Source: Oscillospiraceae bacterium (GTDB taxonomy: Bacteria; Bacillota; Clostridia; Oscillospirales; Butyricicoccaceae). Taken from it: DNA of 61,922 nucleotides. The stretch lies in the NCBI GenBank assembly GCA_015068445.1, contig SVKN01000004.1, positions 1 to 61,922 of the forward strand, given 5' to 3'. Position 1 is the stretch's first letter; every line of letters starts with the position of its first letter. Position numbers and translations under genes: made by a program. Shown here one piece after another: positions 26,349-33,121 of this stretch. Under the pieces are notes generated by a model. That model saw nothing but the letters and a program-made list of their open reading frames with translations. It searched no databases and was not told the DNA's origin.

Positions 26349-27302
26349 ATGGACTATATCAAAGTGACCGTCACCGTCCGGCAGGGCGACGTGGATCTGC
26401 TGTGCGCCCGCCTCAGCGACGTGGCGTCCGGCTTCGAGATCGACGACCCAGCCGTCATCGACGACTTCGTAAACGATAAGGAGAGCCGCTGGGACTACAT
26501 CGAGGAGGGCCTCTACGACAACCCGCAGCGCGACCCCTCGGTGTCCTTCTATCTGGAGGACGGCGAAGGCTCCATGCGCACGCTGGAGCAGGCGAGGGCC
26601 GTGCTGGCGGGGCTTGCGGGCAAGTATGAGCTGACGACGGAAAAGGTGTACAGCAGCGACTGGGAGAACAACTGGAAGCAGTATTACAAGCCCTTCAAGG
26701 TGGGCGACCGCCTGTACGTCCGACCGTCCTGGGAGACCATCGACGACGATGAGGGCCGCACGGTGCTGATCATGGACCCGGCCTCCAGCTTCGGCACCGG
26801 CTCTCACGCCACCACGCGCCTGTGCATGGAGCAGCTGGACGGCCTCGACCTGGCGGGCGCGCATGTCCTCGATATGGGCTGCGGAAGCGGCATCCTGGGC
26901 TGCTGCGCCATGCTGCTGGGGGCGAAGGACCTGCTCTACTGCGACATCGACCCCAACGCCGTGCGTATCGCCGGGGAGAACATCGGGATGAACCATATCG
27001 ACGCATCGCGCTGCACGCCCCTGTGCGGCGACGTCCTGTCGTCCCTGCGGGACCGCGACGCAGTGACGGCGGCGGGCCCCTTCGACGTTATCCTGGCCAA
27101 CATCGTCTCCGACGTGCTGATGGGCATGTCGTCCTTTTTCAAAACGTGGCTCAGACCGGGCGGGACGCTGATCCTCTCGGGCATCATCGACGAGCGCGCG
27201 CAGGAGGTGCGCGGTCACTTCGAGCGCGTCGGATTCCGGGTGCTGACCGCGCTGCAGCGGGACGGCTGGACCATGTATTCCGTCACCTTTAAGGAGAATT
27301 AA
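26349..27302 (+). CDS. prmA: Ribosomal protein L11 methyltransferase
   Basis: 317 residues from the ATG at 26349. The N-terminal substrate domain ('DYIKVTVTVRQGDVDLLCARL') precedes a Rossmann SAM domain: 'DPASSFGTGSHATTRLCM' (the PrmA signature), 'VLDMGCGSGILGC', 'CDIDPNAVRIAGEN' and 'DVILANIVSDVL' (NPPF-like). It trimethylates L11, whose gene is at 12770-13195. AAAGGAG before the start. Monocistronic with its own promoter. Confidence 0.94.
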   Translation: MDYIKVTVTVRQGDVDLLCARLSDVASGFEIDDPAVIDDFVNDKESRWDYIEEGLYDNPQRDPSVSFYLEDGEGSMRTLEQARAVLAGLAGKYELTTEKVYSSDWENNWKQYYKPFKVGDRLYVRPSWETIDDDEGRTVLIMDPASSFGTGSHATTRLCMEQLDGLDLAGAHVLDMGCGSGILGCCAMLLGAKDLLYCDIDPNAVRIAGENIGMNHIDASRCTPLCGDVLSSLRDRDAVTAAGPFDVILANIVSDVLMGMSSFFKTWLRPGGTLILSGIIDERAQEVRGHFERVGFRVLTALQRDGWTMYSVTFKEN

Positions 27303-27324
27303 GAAATCCCCGCGCAAAAAACCA

Positions 27325-27359
27325 TGGACAATCGCGCTTCCCTTTGATATAATTATCAA
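27325..27359 (+). promoter_or_regulatory. Promoter with overlapping inverted repeat
   Basis: TGGACA (27325-27330), 17 bases, TATAAT (27348-27353). The -10 is embedded in TTGATA-TAAT-TATCAA (27344-27359), a candidate operator. The 110 bases that follow, up to the gene, are GC-rich with several short inverted repeats. Confidence 0.6.
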
Positions 27360-27483
27360 GGTATGCTCCGCGCGTTTCCGGAACGCGGCGGAACGCTTGC
27401 GCGGTCGCCGCGCACGACAGATATGACGCGCCTGCCTTCACGCGCGGGCGCTTTGGGGTGAGTGGAAGTTGAAAAGAGAGAGA

Positions 27484-28242
27484 ATGAAGAACAACCGCGA
27501 CACGAGCCGCGAGGATTATATGTCCAACCGCGTCATGGCCGTTTTCACGGCGGCCATTGTGATGCTGCTGGGCCTGACGTACCTGTGGAACGCCTACGAC
27601 GTGGGCCGCACCTTCTTTGCCGCCCAGCGGATCAACAACATCCTCATCTGGGTGTCCGCCGCCGGGCTGATCGCCTGCATCGTGTGGCTCAGCGCCGATC
27701 TGAAGCGCGGCCGCCTGCGTAATACGATCCTCAACGGCGCCATGGGCTCGCTGTTCTTCCTGGTCCTGCTGGGCTCGCTGCTGCTGGTGCGGTACAACTA
27801 CATGGTGGCCCGCCGGGTGCTGTATATCATCATCCCGGGCATCGCCATCCTGCACCTGATCTACTGCAGCTATCAGCGCGAGTTCTTCGTTCTCTGTCTC
27901 ACCCATTCGGCCATCCTGTTCGGGCTGTGGATCATGGCCCGCACAGCCTCCGATAAGCTGGCTCTGCTGGCCGCCATCGTCTGCCTCATCATCTGCGCCG
28001 CGGCGGTGCTGGTGTTCCTGGCTGCCTCCCGCGCGGGCGGGACGCTGCAGCTGGGCAGGGCAAGGCTCCGCGTGCTCGACAGCGACGTGTCCCGCACGGC
28101 GGCGTTCGCGGTCTACGGCGTCACGGCTCTTGCCGTCGTCGCGGCCTATATCCTCGGCGCGCCTCTCGCGTATTACATCCTCTACGCGATGGTGGCGCTG
28201 CTGGTGATGGCTGCCGTATTCTTCACGGTCAAGCTGATCTGA
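27484..28242 (+). CDS. Polytopic membrane protein of unknown function
   Basis: 252 residues; I do not recognise the family. After a polar 17-residue start there are about eight hydrophobic helices up to the C-terminus ('YYILYAMVALLVMAAVFFTVKLI'). No motif for transport or catalysis is visible. The start is uncertain: ATG 27484 has a weak purine stretch upstream, a TTG at 27469 and an ATG at 27520 are alternatives. It precedes a secreted transglutaminase-like protein, separated by a terminator. Confidence 0.7.
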   Translation: MKNNRDTSREDYMSNRVMAVFTAAIVMLLGLTYLWNAYDVGRTFFAAQRINNILIWVSAAGLIACIVWLSADLKRGRLRNTILNGAMGSLFFLVLLGSLLLVRYNYMVARRVLYIIIPGIAILHLIYCSYQREFFVLCLTHSAILFGLWIMARTASDKLALLAAIVCLIICAAAVLVFLAASRAGGTLQLGRARLRVLDSDVSRTAAFAVYGVTALAVVAAYILGAPLAYYILYAMVALLVMAAVFFTVKLI

Positions 28243-28260
28243 TCAAACAGGGGCGACTGA

Positions 28261-28290
28261 TGGGCGAAGAGCGATCTTTGCCCATTTTTT
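28261..28290 (+). terminator. Terminator
   Basis: TGGGCGAAG (28261-28269) pairs with CTTTGCCCA (28276-28284, one G-U), then six T. Confidence 0.85.
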
Positions 28291-28308
28291 CTGCCCGGAA
28301 AGGACATC

Positions 28309-29619
28309 ATGCGCAATTCGATCGTTACCAGGACCATGGCGCTGGCGCTGGTCCTTTGCTGCCTGCTGCCGGTGCCGGCCGCAGCCGCCCGCGCCGTTTT
28401 CGACAACGAGCTCGAAGCCGCCGCGGAGTTCGCCGCTCGGCTGGAGCAGGGGGAGACGCGGTTGGACGTCTCCGTCCCCGCGGGCTTTGACTATACGCTG
28501 TGCTACCGCTATCTGTCCATGATCTGCCGGGACGCCTACGTCTTCGAGTACGTTCCCTCGCTGGTGGCGCCCTATATGAAGGTCATTTACAACGACGCCG
28601 CCAAGCACGACGAGGCCGAGCGCGAGGCCGCACGGCTGGCGTCGGAGCTGATCGACGGCGCCATGAGTCCCCGGGAGAAGTACGCCGCCGTCTACGGGTA
28701 TCTGACGGACACCTGCACCTACGACCACCGCGCCGCCCTCAACCAGTCCGCGGAGATCGGCGACGCCTTCTCGGCCTACGGCGCGCTGATCGGGCACGAG
28801 GCCGTCTGCGACGGCCTCAGCGCCGCCTTCGCCATGATCTGCCGCCGCGCGGGCCTGCCCTGCGTCTACGTGGCCAGCCCCGAAATGAACCATTCCTGGA
28901 ACGCCGTGCTGTACAAGGGCGAGGTGCGCTACATCGACCTGACGTACGCCATCACCGGCGGCGACGCCGACCGGTATTTCTTGGTGGACGAGGGCACGCT
29001 GCTGCAGGATCACACCTGGGACCGCGACATGGTGACGCGCCTGGCGGACGCGCTGTGGGACGACCGGTTCCTCAGCGCCTATTCGCTCAATCAGCTGGGC
29101 GGTCTGTTCCGCGGCAGCGACAAGGGCTGGGAGCTCGACCGCGCGCCCACCCGCGTGGAGGCGGCTATCATGCTGGTGCGCTTCCTGGGTCTGGAGAGAG
29201 AGGCCATGGCGCTGACGGAGACCACCTATCCCTTCGAGGACGTCAACCCCCTGCTGGGGCAGTACGTGGAGCTGCTGTACCGCCTGGGCCTGACCAACGG
29301 CACCTCCGATCTGACGTTCTCGCCCAACCGTGAGATCAGTCTCAACGAGTATATGACCTTCATGCTGCGCGCGCTGGAATACTCCGAGGAGAGGGACCAG
29401 TTCGCCTGGGAGAGCGCCGCGGAGGACGCGCTGGGGCTGGGCGTGCTCAGTCAGTCTCAGTACGACCGCCTGACGTCCGGCGGCTTCGACCGCGGGCTGA
29501 TGGCCTACGTCAGCCTGCTGACGCTGACGGCCGAGGACCCCATGGGCGTGCCCCTGTGGGAGCGCCTGTGCGATGACGGCGTCCTCGACAGAAAAATTGT
29601 TGAGGATATCCTGTTTTGA
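28309..29619 (+). CDS. Secreted transglutaminase-like protein with S-layer homology-type region
   Basis: 436 residues. A signal peptide ('TMALALVLCCLLPVPAAAA') indicates export. Residues of about 100-230 form a transglutaminase/protease-like core with Cys in 'GHEAVCDGLSAAFAMICRRAG', His in 'MNHSWNAV' and Asp in 'RYIDLTYA'. The C-terminal 180 residues look like degenerate S-layer homology repeats ('APTRVEAAIMLVRFLGLE', 'YPFEDVNPLLGQYVELLYRLGLTNG', 'SLNEYMTFMLRALEY'), which bind cell-wall polymers. Likely a wall-attached peptidase or cross-linking enzyme. Confidence 0.85.
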   Translation: MRNSIVTRTMALALVLCCLLPVPAAAARAVFDNELEAAAEFAARLEQGETRLDVSVPAGFDYTLCYRYLSMICRDAYVFEYVPSLVAPYMKVIYNDAAKHDEAEREAARLASELIDGAMSPREKYAAVYGYLTDTCTYDHRAALNQSAEIGDAFSAYGALIGHEAVCDGLSAAFAMICRRAGLPCVYVASPEMNHSWNAVLYKGEVRYIDLTYAITGGDADRYFLVDEGTLLQDHTWDRDMVTRLADALWDDRFLSAYSLNQLGGLFRGSDKGWELDRAPTRVEAAIMLVRFLGLEREAMALTETTYPFEDVNPLLGQYVELLYRLGLTNGTSDLTFSPNREISLNEYMTFMLRALEYSEERDQFAWESAAEDALGLGVLSQSQYDRLTSGGFDRGLMAYVSLLTLTAEDPMGVPLWERLCDDGVLDRKIVEDILF

Positions 29620-29622
29620 CTC

Positions 29623-29651
29623 TTGACAAAGAAATAGGACTTTGCTATAAT
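29623..29651 (+). promoter_or_regulatory. Perfect consensus promoter of the tRNA cluster
   Basis: TTGACA (29623-29628), 17 bases, TATAAT (29646-29651); it begins just after the upstream stop codon. Confidence 0.93.
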
Positions 29652-29683
29652 CTAAGTCGCCCCTGAAAAACGGGGGCGGAAAT

Positions 29684-29760
29684 GGCGGCATAGCTCAGCT
29701 GGCTAGAGCATCCGGTTCATACCCGGCAGGTCGTAGGTTCAAATCCCACTGCCGCTACCA
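29684..29760 (+). tRNA. tRNA-Met (CAT)
   Basis: Cloverleaf with anticodon CAT in loop TTCATAC; acceptor arms GGCGGCA/TGCCGCT pair (first pair G-T), T-loop GGTTCAAATCC present and CCA encoded. Absence of the initiator features (three G-C pairs in the anticodon stem, C1-A72) points to elongator Met. One T-C mismatch at the top of the anticodon stem. A CAT tRNA read as Ile after lysidine modification cannot be fully excluded. Confidence 0.9.
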
Positions 29761-29764
29761 TTTC

Positions 29765-29839
29765 GGCCCGTTGGTCAAGCGGTTAAGACACCGCCCTTTC
29801 ACGGCGGAAACATGGGTTCGATTCCCGTACGGGTCACCA
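29765..29839 (+). tRNA. tRNA-Glu (TTC)
   Basis: Acceptor GGCCCGT pairs with ACGGGTC; anticodon loop CTTTCAC gives TTC; T-loop GGTTCGATTCC; CCA encoded. Four bases after tRNA-Met. Confidence 0.95.
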
Positions 29840-29840
29840 A

Positions 29841-29871
29841 CGAAGCAAGGGTCATCGGGCCCTTGTTTCGC
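29841..29871 (+). other. Hairpin between tRNA-Glu and tRNA-Val
   Basis: CGAAGCAAGGG (29841-29851) pairs with CCCTTGTTTCG (29861-29871, one G-U). No U-run, so it is likelier a processing signal than a terminator. Confidence 0.55.
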
Positions 29872-29878
29872 TATAGGA

Positions 29879-29955
29879 GGAGACATAGCTCAGCTGGTTA
29901 GAGCGTTCGCCTCACACGCGAGAGGTCATGGGTTCGAGCCCCTTTGTCTCCACCA
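29879..29955 (+). tRNA. tRNA-Val (CAC)
   Basis: Acceptor GGAGACA pairs with TGTCTCC; anticodon loop CTCACAC gives CAC; T-loop GGTTCGAGCCC; CCA encoded. Its 3' end is 160 bases from the stop codon of the prophage integrase, so it is the best candidate for the attachment site. Confidence 0.95.
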
Positions 29956-29957
29956 AG

Positions 29958-29999
29958 AAGGCCGTGGTCTGCGAGAGCAGTAACCACGGCCTTTTCCTT
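29958..29999 (+). terminator. Terminator of the tRNA cluster
   Basis: AAGGCCGTGGT (29958-29968) pairs with ACCACGGCCTT (29983-29993), then TTCCTTTT. Confidence 0.88.
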
Positions 30000-30115
30000 T
30001 TGTGGAGCGGCTTGACGGGCTTTTCGCCTATCCGCTGCATTGGATTTTTTACCCGCTTGAATGTACCGAAAATATCACACGCGAACGACTATGCATCACG
30101 AAATGCAACACGGAA

Positions 30116-31147
30116 TCAGGGCTTTGACGCCAGCAGGGCGGCCGTGCGGGCAGAGAGGGCGGCGGCAAACTGGCGCTTGCTGTCGGGGAAGGTGTGCTGG
30201 TAAACGCGGTCGATCATGGCTGTGGAGCTGTGCCCCATCAGTTCCGCCATGTAGCGGGGCGGGACGCCCAGAAGCAGACCGACGGAGGCATAGTAATGCC
30301 GCAAATCATGGAAGCGGAAGGACGGGATTTTGAGCCGTTTCAGGATATGGGGCCAGCGCTGGGAGATCGCGCTGTGGGTGAGCTCGGTGACGTGATCGCC
30401 GGGACAGCGGGCGAGGATCAGATCGGTGAGGCTCTTGTCGCAGGTGATCTCACGATATCCGGCGTAAGACTTGGGCTGCTTGAGCGTCATGCCGTTCTCG
30501 CCTGGGACGAGGGCCTTGTTGATGCGGATCGTGCCGGGGGAGACGTCGGTACGCGGATCGAGGGCGCAAATCTCACTGAGGCGCAGGCCGCACTGTGACG
30601 CCAGCAGGAACGGAATCTCCATGGGCCCGTCTTTGACGTCGGCGTAGATCCGCTTGATCTCGTCCTCGGTGGGTACGCGGATATCCGGGCGCTTTTTGGC
30701 CGGCAGCGTCAAATCGACGTCCAGCCGGGGCGCGAACATATTTAGTGTGGCGGTGAGGAGGCCGGCGATATTGCGGACGGTCTTGGGGCTGACGGACTCG
30801 GCCTCCTTGGTGACGGCGGTCTGCAGCAGCTCCGGCGTCAGAGCGGTGAGCGGTGTCGCCGCGATCGACCGCAGGTGGTTTTTGGCAATGCTCCGGTAGG
30901 CGGGCAGCGTGGACGGGGACAGAACGGCGGCCTTACTGTCGATATAGGCGTCAAGGGCCTGCTGCAGCGTCTTGACAGAATCGCGGGCCGGCGCCTCCTG
31001 CGGGTCCATGGCGTACTCGGCGGCGAGCTTCTCGGCCGTGCGCTTGTCCGGGCCGGTGAATGACTTATAGACGCGCTTTCCGTCCTTCTTACCGACGTAC
31101 AGCTGCACGCGCCAGGAGCCGGAGGGGAGCTTGCGGGCGTTGGGCAT
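30116..31147 (-). CDS. int: Tyrosine-family site-specific integrase
   Basis: 343 residues; ATG at 31147 begins 'MPNARKLPSGSWRVQLYVG', the usual N-terminal arm-binding beta domain (AP2-like). A SAM-like core-binding domain follows (about 55-150). The catalytic domain has Arg in 'SQCGLRLSEICALD', 'FRFHDLRHYYAS' (HxxR), His in 'LMGHSSTAMIDRVYQH' and the Tyr nucleophile in the same stretch. It inserts and excises the prophage. It reads toward tRNA-Val, as is common for integrases that use a tRNA end. The 29956-30115 gap downstream holds no gene. Confidence 0.95.
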   Translation of the reverse strand: MPNARKLPSGSWRVQLYVGKKDGKRVYKSFTGPDKRTAEKLAAEYAMDPQEAPARDSVKTLQQALDAYIDSKAAVLSPSTLPAYRSIAKNHLRSIAATPLTALTPELLQTAVTKEAESVSPKTVRNIAGLLTATLNMFAPRLDVDLTLPAKKRPDIRVPTEDEIKRIYADVKDGPMEIPFLLASQCGLRLSEICALDPRTDVSPGTIRINKALVPGENGMTLKQPKSYAGYREITCDKSLTDLILARCPGDHVTELTHSAISQRWPHILKRLKIPSFRFHDLRHYYASVGLLLGVPPRYMAELMGHSSTAMIDRVYQHTFPDSKRQFAAALSARTAALLASKP

Positions 31148-31183
31148 GGGATCACATCCTTTCGGAATCCAAACACGGGGTAT

Positions 31184-31211
31184 TTGCACCGTCAAGAAAG
31201 GATGATATAAT
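31184..31211 (+). promoter_or_regulatory. Promoter-like sequence upstream of integrase, reading rightward
   Basis: TTGCAC (31184-31189), 16 bases, TATAAT (31206-31211). The spacer holds one arm (31188-31198) of an 11-base inverted repeat whose other arm is at 31251-31261. Confidence 0.5.
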
Positions 31212-31217
31212 AAAGGC

Positions 31218-31319
31218 ACGGAATGAGCCTCCACTCTTTCGTTACCTTTCTTCTTGACGGTTTGGGGAAACCATCAGACGGGGAGAGCCCGCAGCGTTGA
31301 CGCCGCTGCGGGCTTTTTC
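31218..31319 (+). ncRNA. Candidate small RNA between integrase and the small membrane gene
   Basis: A promoter-like sequence is followed about 100 bases later by a strong intrinsic terminator: AGCCCGCAGCG (31286-31296) pairs with CGCTGCGGGCT (31304-31314), then five T. No open reading frame with a ribosome site lies between. The RNA would be about 100 nt. The function is unknown. Confidence 0.35.
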
Positions 31320-31594
31320 TATTTGTACTGGGGATCACGGCCGGTGCGGGCGTCATAATAGCCGACCTTATAACCTTCTTCGTAGCCATCGTCAAAGGCA
31401 TAAAGATTCGCGGCTTCAAGCCCTCGCTCGTGGCCCTCGTCGTAGCCTGCATCGAAGCCCGCTTCGTAGCCGACGCTGTAAGCGAGCTCGCGGACGTCGT
31501 TGACAGTCTGACGCTGTAGGAAGCCGTAGACGACCATAAGCACGAGCATAGCCAGGACGATCAGCCAGGGGCGCAGCTCGGGATCATCGTGCAT
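31319..31594 (-). CDS. Small membrane protein with period-4 glycine repeat
   Basis: 91 residues from the ATG at 31594. One membrane helix (about residues 10-27, 'WLIVLAMLVLMVVYGFL') is followed by a soluble tail in which Gly recurs every fourth residue with aromatic residues beside it ('VGYEAGFDAGYDEGHERG'), then 'DDGYEEGYKVGYYDA'. Not recognised. Its place between integrase and repressor, on the lysogenic strand, suggests expression in the lysogen, for example superinfection exclusion; that is inference. Confidence 0.65.
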   Translation of the reverse strand: MHDDPELRPWLIVLAMLVLMVVYGFLQRQTVNDVRELAYSVGYEAGFDAGYDEGHERGLEAANLYAFDDGYEEGYKVGYYDARTGRDPQYK

Positions 31595-31693
31595 AGGATC
31601 ACTCCAATCCTCAAAATAATAGCAGGTCCAGTGTCCTTTTGTGGGGATAGTTGGCAAGCATACATGCAGAAAAAATGTTGTGCAGCGCGTCAA

Positions 31694-31752
31694 TGGACGC
31701 GACCGGAAAGGTGCTGTATGATAAAACTACCCCAAACAAGAACGGACGTTCT
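31694..31752 (+). promoter_or_regulatory. Promoter with LexA-like box
   Basis: TGGACG (31694-31699), 17 bases, TATGAT (31717-31722). AGAAC-GGAC-GTTCT at 31739-31752 fits the Gram-positive LexA box GAAC-N4-GTTC and lies just after the transcription start, where LexA would block elongation. Confidence 0.5.
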
Positions 31753-31773
31753 AAAAACAGGAGGAGAGAGAAC

Positions 31774-31977
31774 ATGCGAATGGATGTTAAGGAAATCGCC
31801 GCGAGGATCGCGGCAAGCCCGGACCGCGCTGAGATCGAAGCGGCGCTGGAGGAGCTTTACGGGGAGCGGGATATCCGGCTGGTGGGGGACGAGACGCTGA
31901 GGACCTTTGTCCGGTTGGTCCTGCCGGAGCTGAGCCCCGGGACCTTCGGGAAGGGGCGGGAGCATGGCAAGCCCTGA
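31774..31977 (+). CDS. Small prophage protein, possibly SOS-controlled
   Basis: 67 residues from the ATG at 31774 with AGGAGGA at 31760-31766. Predicted mostly helical and acidic ('DVKEIAARIAASPDRAEIEAALEELYGE'), no cysteine cluster, no membrane segment. Not recognised. The LexA-like box 22 bases upstream suggests induction on DNA damage. It overlaps the next short frame by 14 bases. Confidence 0.6.
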   Translation: MRMDVKEIAARIAASPDRAEIEAALEELYGERDIRLVGDETLRTFVRLVLPELSPGTFGKGREHGKP

Positions 31978-32080
31978 CCGCAGGTGGTATATCGCCGAGC
32001 TGCTGCGCATCCTGACGGAGGCGGATGACGAGGCGGTGGCCCGAATATGGCGCTTCGCCGAAGCGCTGACAACCAAATAG
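31964..32080 (+). CDS. Very small prophage protein
   Basis: 38 residues, ATG 31964 after GGGGCGGGAG. The sequence 'RRWYIAELLRILTEADDEAVARIWRFAEAL' resembles the short helical proteins found near repressors in clostridial prophages (pattern WY...I...L....D...R.Y.F...L). Translationally coupled to the gene before it. Ends just before a strong hairpin. Confidence 0.55.
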   Translation: MASPDRRWYIAELLRILTEADDEAVARIWRFAEALTTK

Positions 32081-32081
32081 C

Positions 32082-32124
32082 AAGAAGGCCGGCCCTGATC
32101 TATTCGGGGTCGGCCTTCTTTTCT
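32082..32124. terminator. Terminator that overlaps the end of the repressor gene
   Basis: AAGAAGGCCG (32082-32091) pairs with CGGCCTTCTT (32111-32120), then TTCTT. The right arm lies within the last codons of the minus-strand repressor gene. Confidence 0.75.
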
Positions 32125-32483
32125 TCGTCGGCCAGCTTGCGGGCCATGTTGGCCAGCAGCTCCCACTCGGATTCATCCAGGCGGGCCAGGGTGGCGACGA
32201 GCCGCTTCTTAAAGCTGTCTGGCCGGTCGCGGAGGACAGAGGCCAGGAAGTCCGTGATCTCGTCCTCGCGGTCCTTCGGGGCGAGCATGGGGCCCTCGCC
32301 GGTGCGCAGCCAGGTCTCGGAGACGCCATAGACGCGGCAGATATCCGCGATCGTGCGGTCACTGAGAGAGCGCACGCCCCTTTCGTAATTAGCTATCGTT
32401 GACCGGACAATGTTCAGCGGCGTTCCGAACTCCTCCTGTGTAAGACCGAGGGAATCACGGAGCCTTTTAATTCTTTCGTTCAT
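32100..32483 (-). CDS. XRE-family phage repressor (CI-like)
   Basis: 127 residues. N-terminal HTH 'RIKRLRDSLGLTQEEFGTPLNIVRSTIANYERGVRSLSDRTI' is followed by 'LRTGEGPMLAPK', typical of phage repressors of this size, and a helical C-terminal part ('DRPDSFKKRLVATLARLDESEWELLANMARKLADEE'). There is no peptidase domain, so induction must go by another route, for instance an antirepressor. It reads leftward from a perfect consensus promoter and faces the early promoter across repeated GTCAC sites. Confidence 0.9.
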   Translation of the reverse strand: MNERIKRLRDSLGLTQEEFGTPLNIVRSTIANYERGVRSLSDRTIADICRVYGVSETWLRTGEGPMLAPKDREDEITDFLASVLRDRPDSFKKRLVATLARLDESEWELLANMARKLADEEKKADPE

Positions 32484-32504
32484 GTGGGACCTCCTTTCAC
32501 TGTC

Positions 32505-32533
32505 ATTATAGCGATGGAGGCGGAAGGTGTCAA
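32505..32533 (-). promoter_or_regulatory. Repressor promoter (perfect consensus)
   Basis: Minus strand TTGACA (32533-32528), 17 bases, TATAAT (32510-32505). Confidence 0.92.
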
Positions 32534-32600
32534 GACAAAAATGTCACGGAGCAACGATGAACTATTGACAATCGTCACGAAGCATACTATAATAGTCACG
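32528..32600. promoter_or_regulatory. Operator region with repeated TGTCA/GTCAC sites
   Basis: Sites: TGTC-AA-GACA (32528-32537), TGTCACG (32542-32548), TGAC-AATC-GTCA (32566-32577) and GTCACGAC (32595-32602 region). They overlap both -35 boxes and the early -10, as expected for a bistable repressor switch. The rest of 32601-32945 holds no convincing plus-strand gene; see the short minus-strand frame at 32816-32866. Confidence 0.65.
32565..32593 (+). promoter_or_regulatory. Early lytic promoter (perfect consensus)
   Basis: TTGACA (32565-32570), 17 bases, TATAAT (32588-32593). Divergent from the repressor promoter, 31 bases between the two -35 boxes. Confidence 0.92.
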
Positions 32601-32815
32601 ACGAAACCTATTGAAGGGCCCTGTGGCAGGGGGGAGGTTGGACCGGATGGGGCGATGCCCCGCCCCACCCTTTCCGTCGCGGATGATAGTTCTCACCTTG
32701 CTGCAAAGGAGCAGGCCCGCCGGCGCGGGGGAGCTGCTCTTTCGGGGCACCGTTCTATGGCAAGGTTGCTGCGCCTTGTCCGTGGCGCTGCACTACTGCA
32801 GCTCTGTGGCAGCGG

Positions 32816-32866
32816 TTACCGAGAACCCAGGAAGAGGTTCATAAGGGCTTTGAAGACCTTCTTCAT
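32816..32866 (-). CDS. Candidate 16-residue peptide antisense to the early transcript
   Basis: Frame MKKVFKALMNLFLGSR ending in TAA. It has a strong ribosome site AAGGAGGT (32881-32874) at 7 bases and a promoter-like TTGATT-18-TATGCT (32930-32901) before it. It would be cationic and amphipathic. It could be a tiny toxin-like or regulatory peptide, or chance; nothing shows it is translated. Confidence 0.3.
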   Translation of the reverse strand: MKKVFKALMNLFLGSR

Positions 32867-32945
32867 CAGCCCCACCTCCTTCCCGCCATATGGCCCTTAC
32901 AGCATACCATGAAGCAGATCATTTAATCAATAGAGGAGGTGCACC

Positions 32946-33119
32946 ATGAGCGAGAAAGCGAAAGAGACCCTGGACAAGATGGCGCAGGCGCTGAACGAGC
33001 TGAGCCCGGAGAAGCTGGAATACTTCTCCGGCTTTGCCGACGGCGTGGCGGCCGTGACCGTGAAGGCGGAGATCATCCCGCCGGAGAAGAAGGAGACGCC
33101 GCGAGAGAAGGAGGCTTAA
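32946..33119 (+). CDS. Small early prophage protein
   Basis: 57 residues, ATG with GAGGAGGT upstream. Helical and charged: 'ETLDKMAQALNELSPEKLEYFSGFADGVAA' followed by a Lys/Glu-rich tail. Similar short proteins ('..LSPEKLEYFLGFAEGMAA..') are common in clostridial prophages next to regulators; role unknown. First gene of the rightward early operon. Confidence 0.75.
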   Translation: MSEKAKETLDKMAQALNELSPEKLEYFSGFADGVAAVTVKAEIIPPEKKETPREKEA

Positions 33120-33121
33120 TC

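Noticed and set aside
32484..32912. A 142-codon plus-strand frame across the switch region, and shorter overlapping frames at 32611-32844
   Set aside because: They run through both promoters and operators, have no ribosome site and no recognisable sequence.
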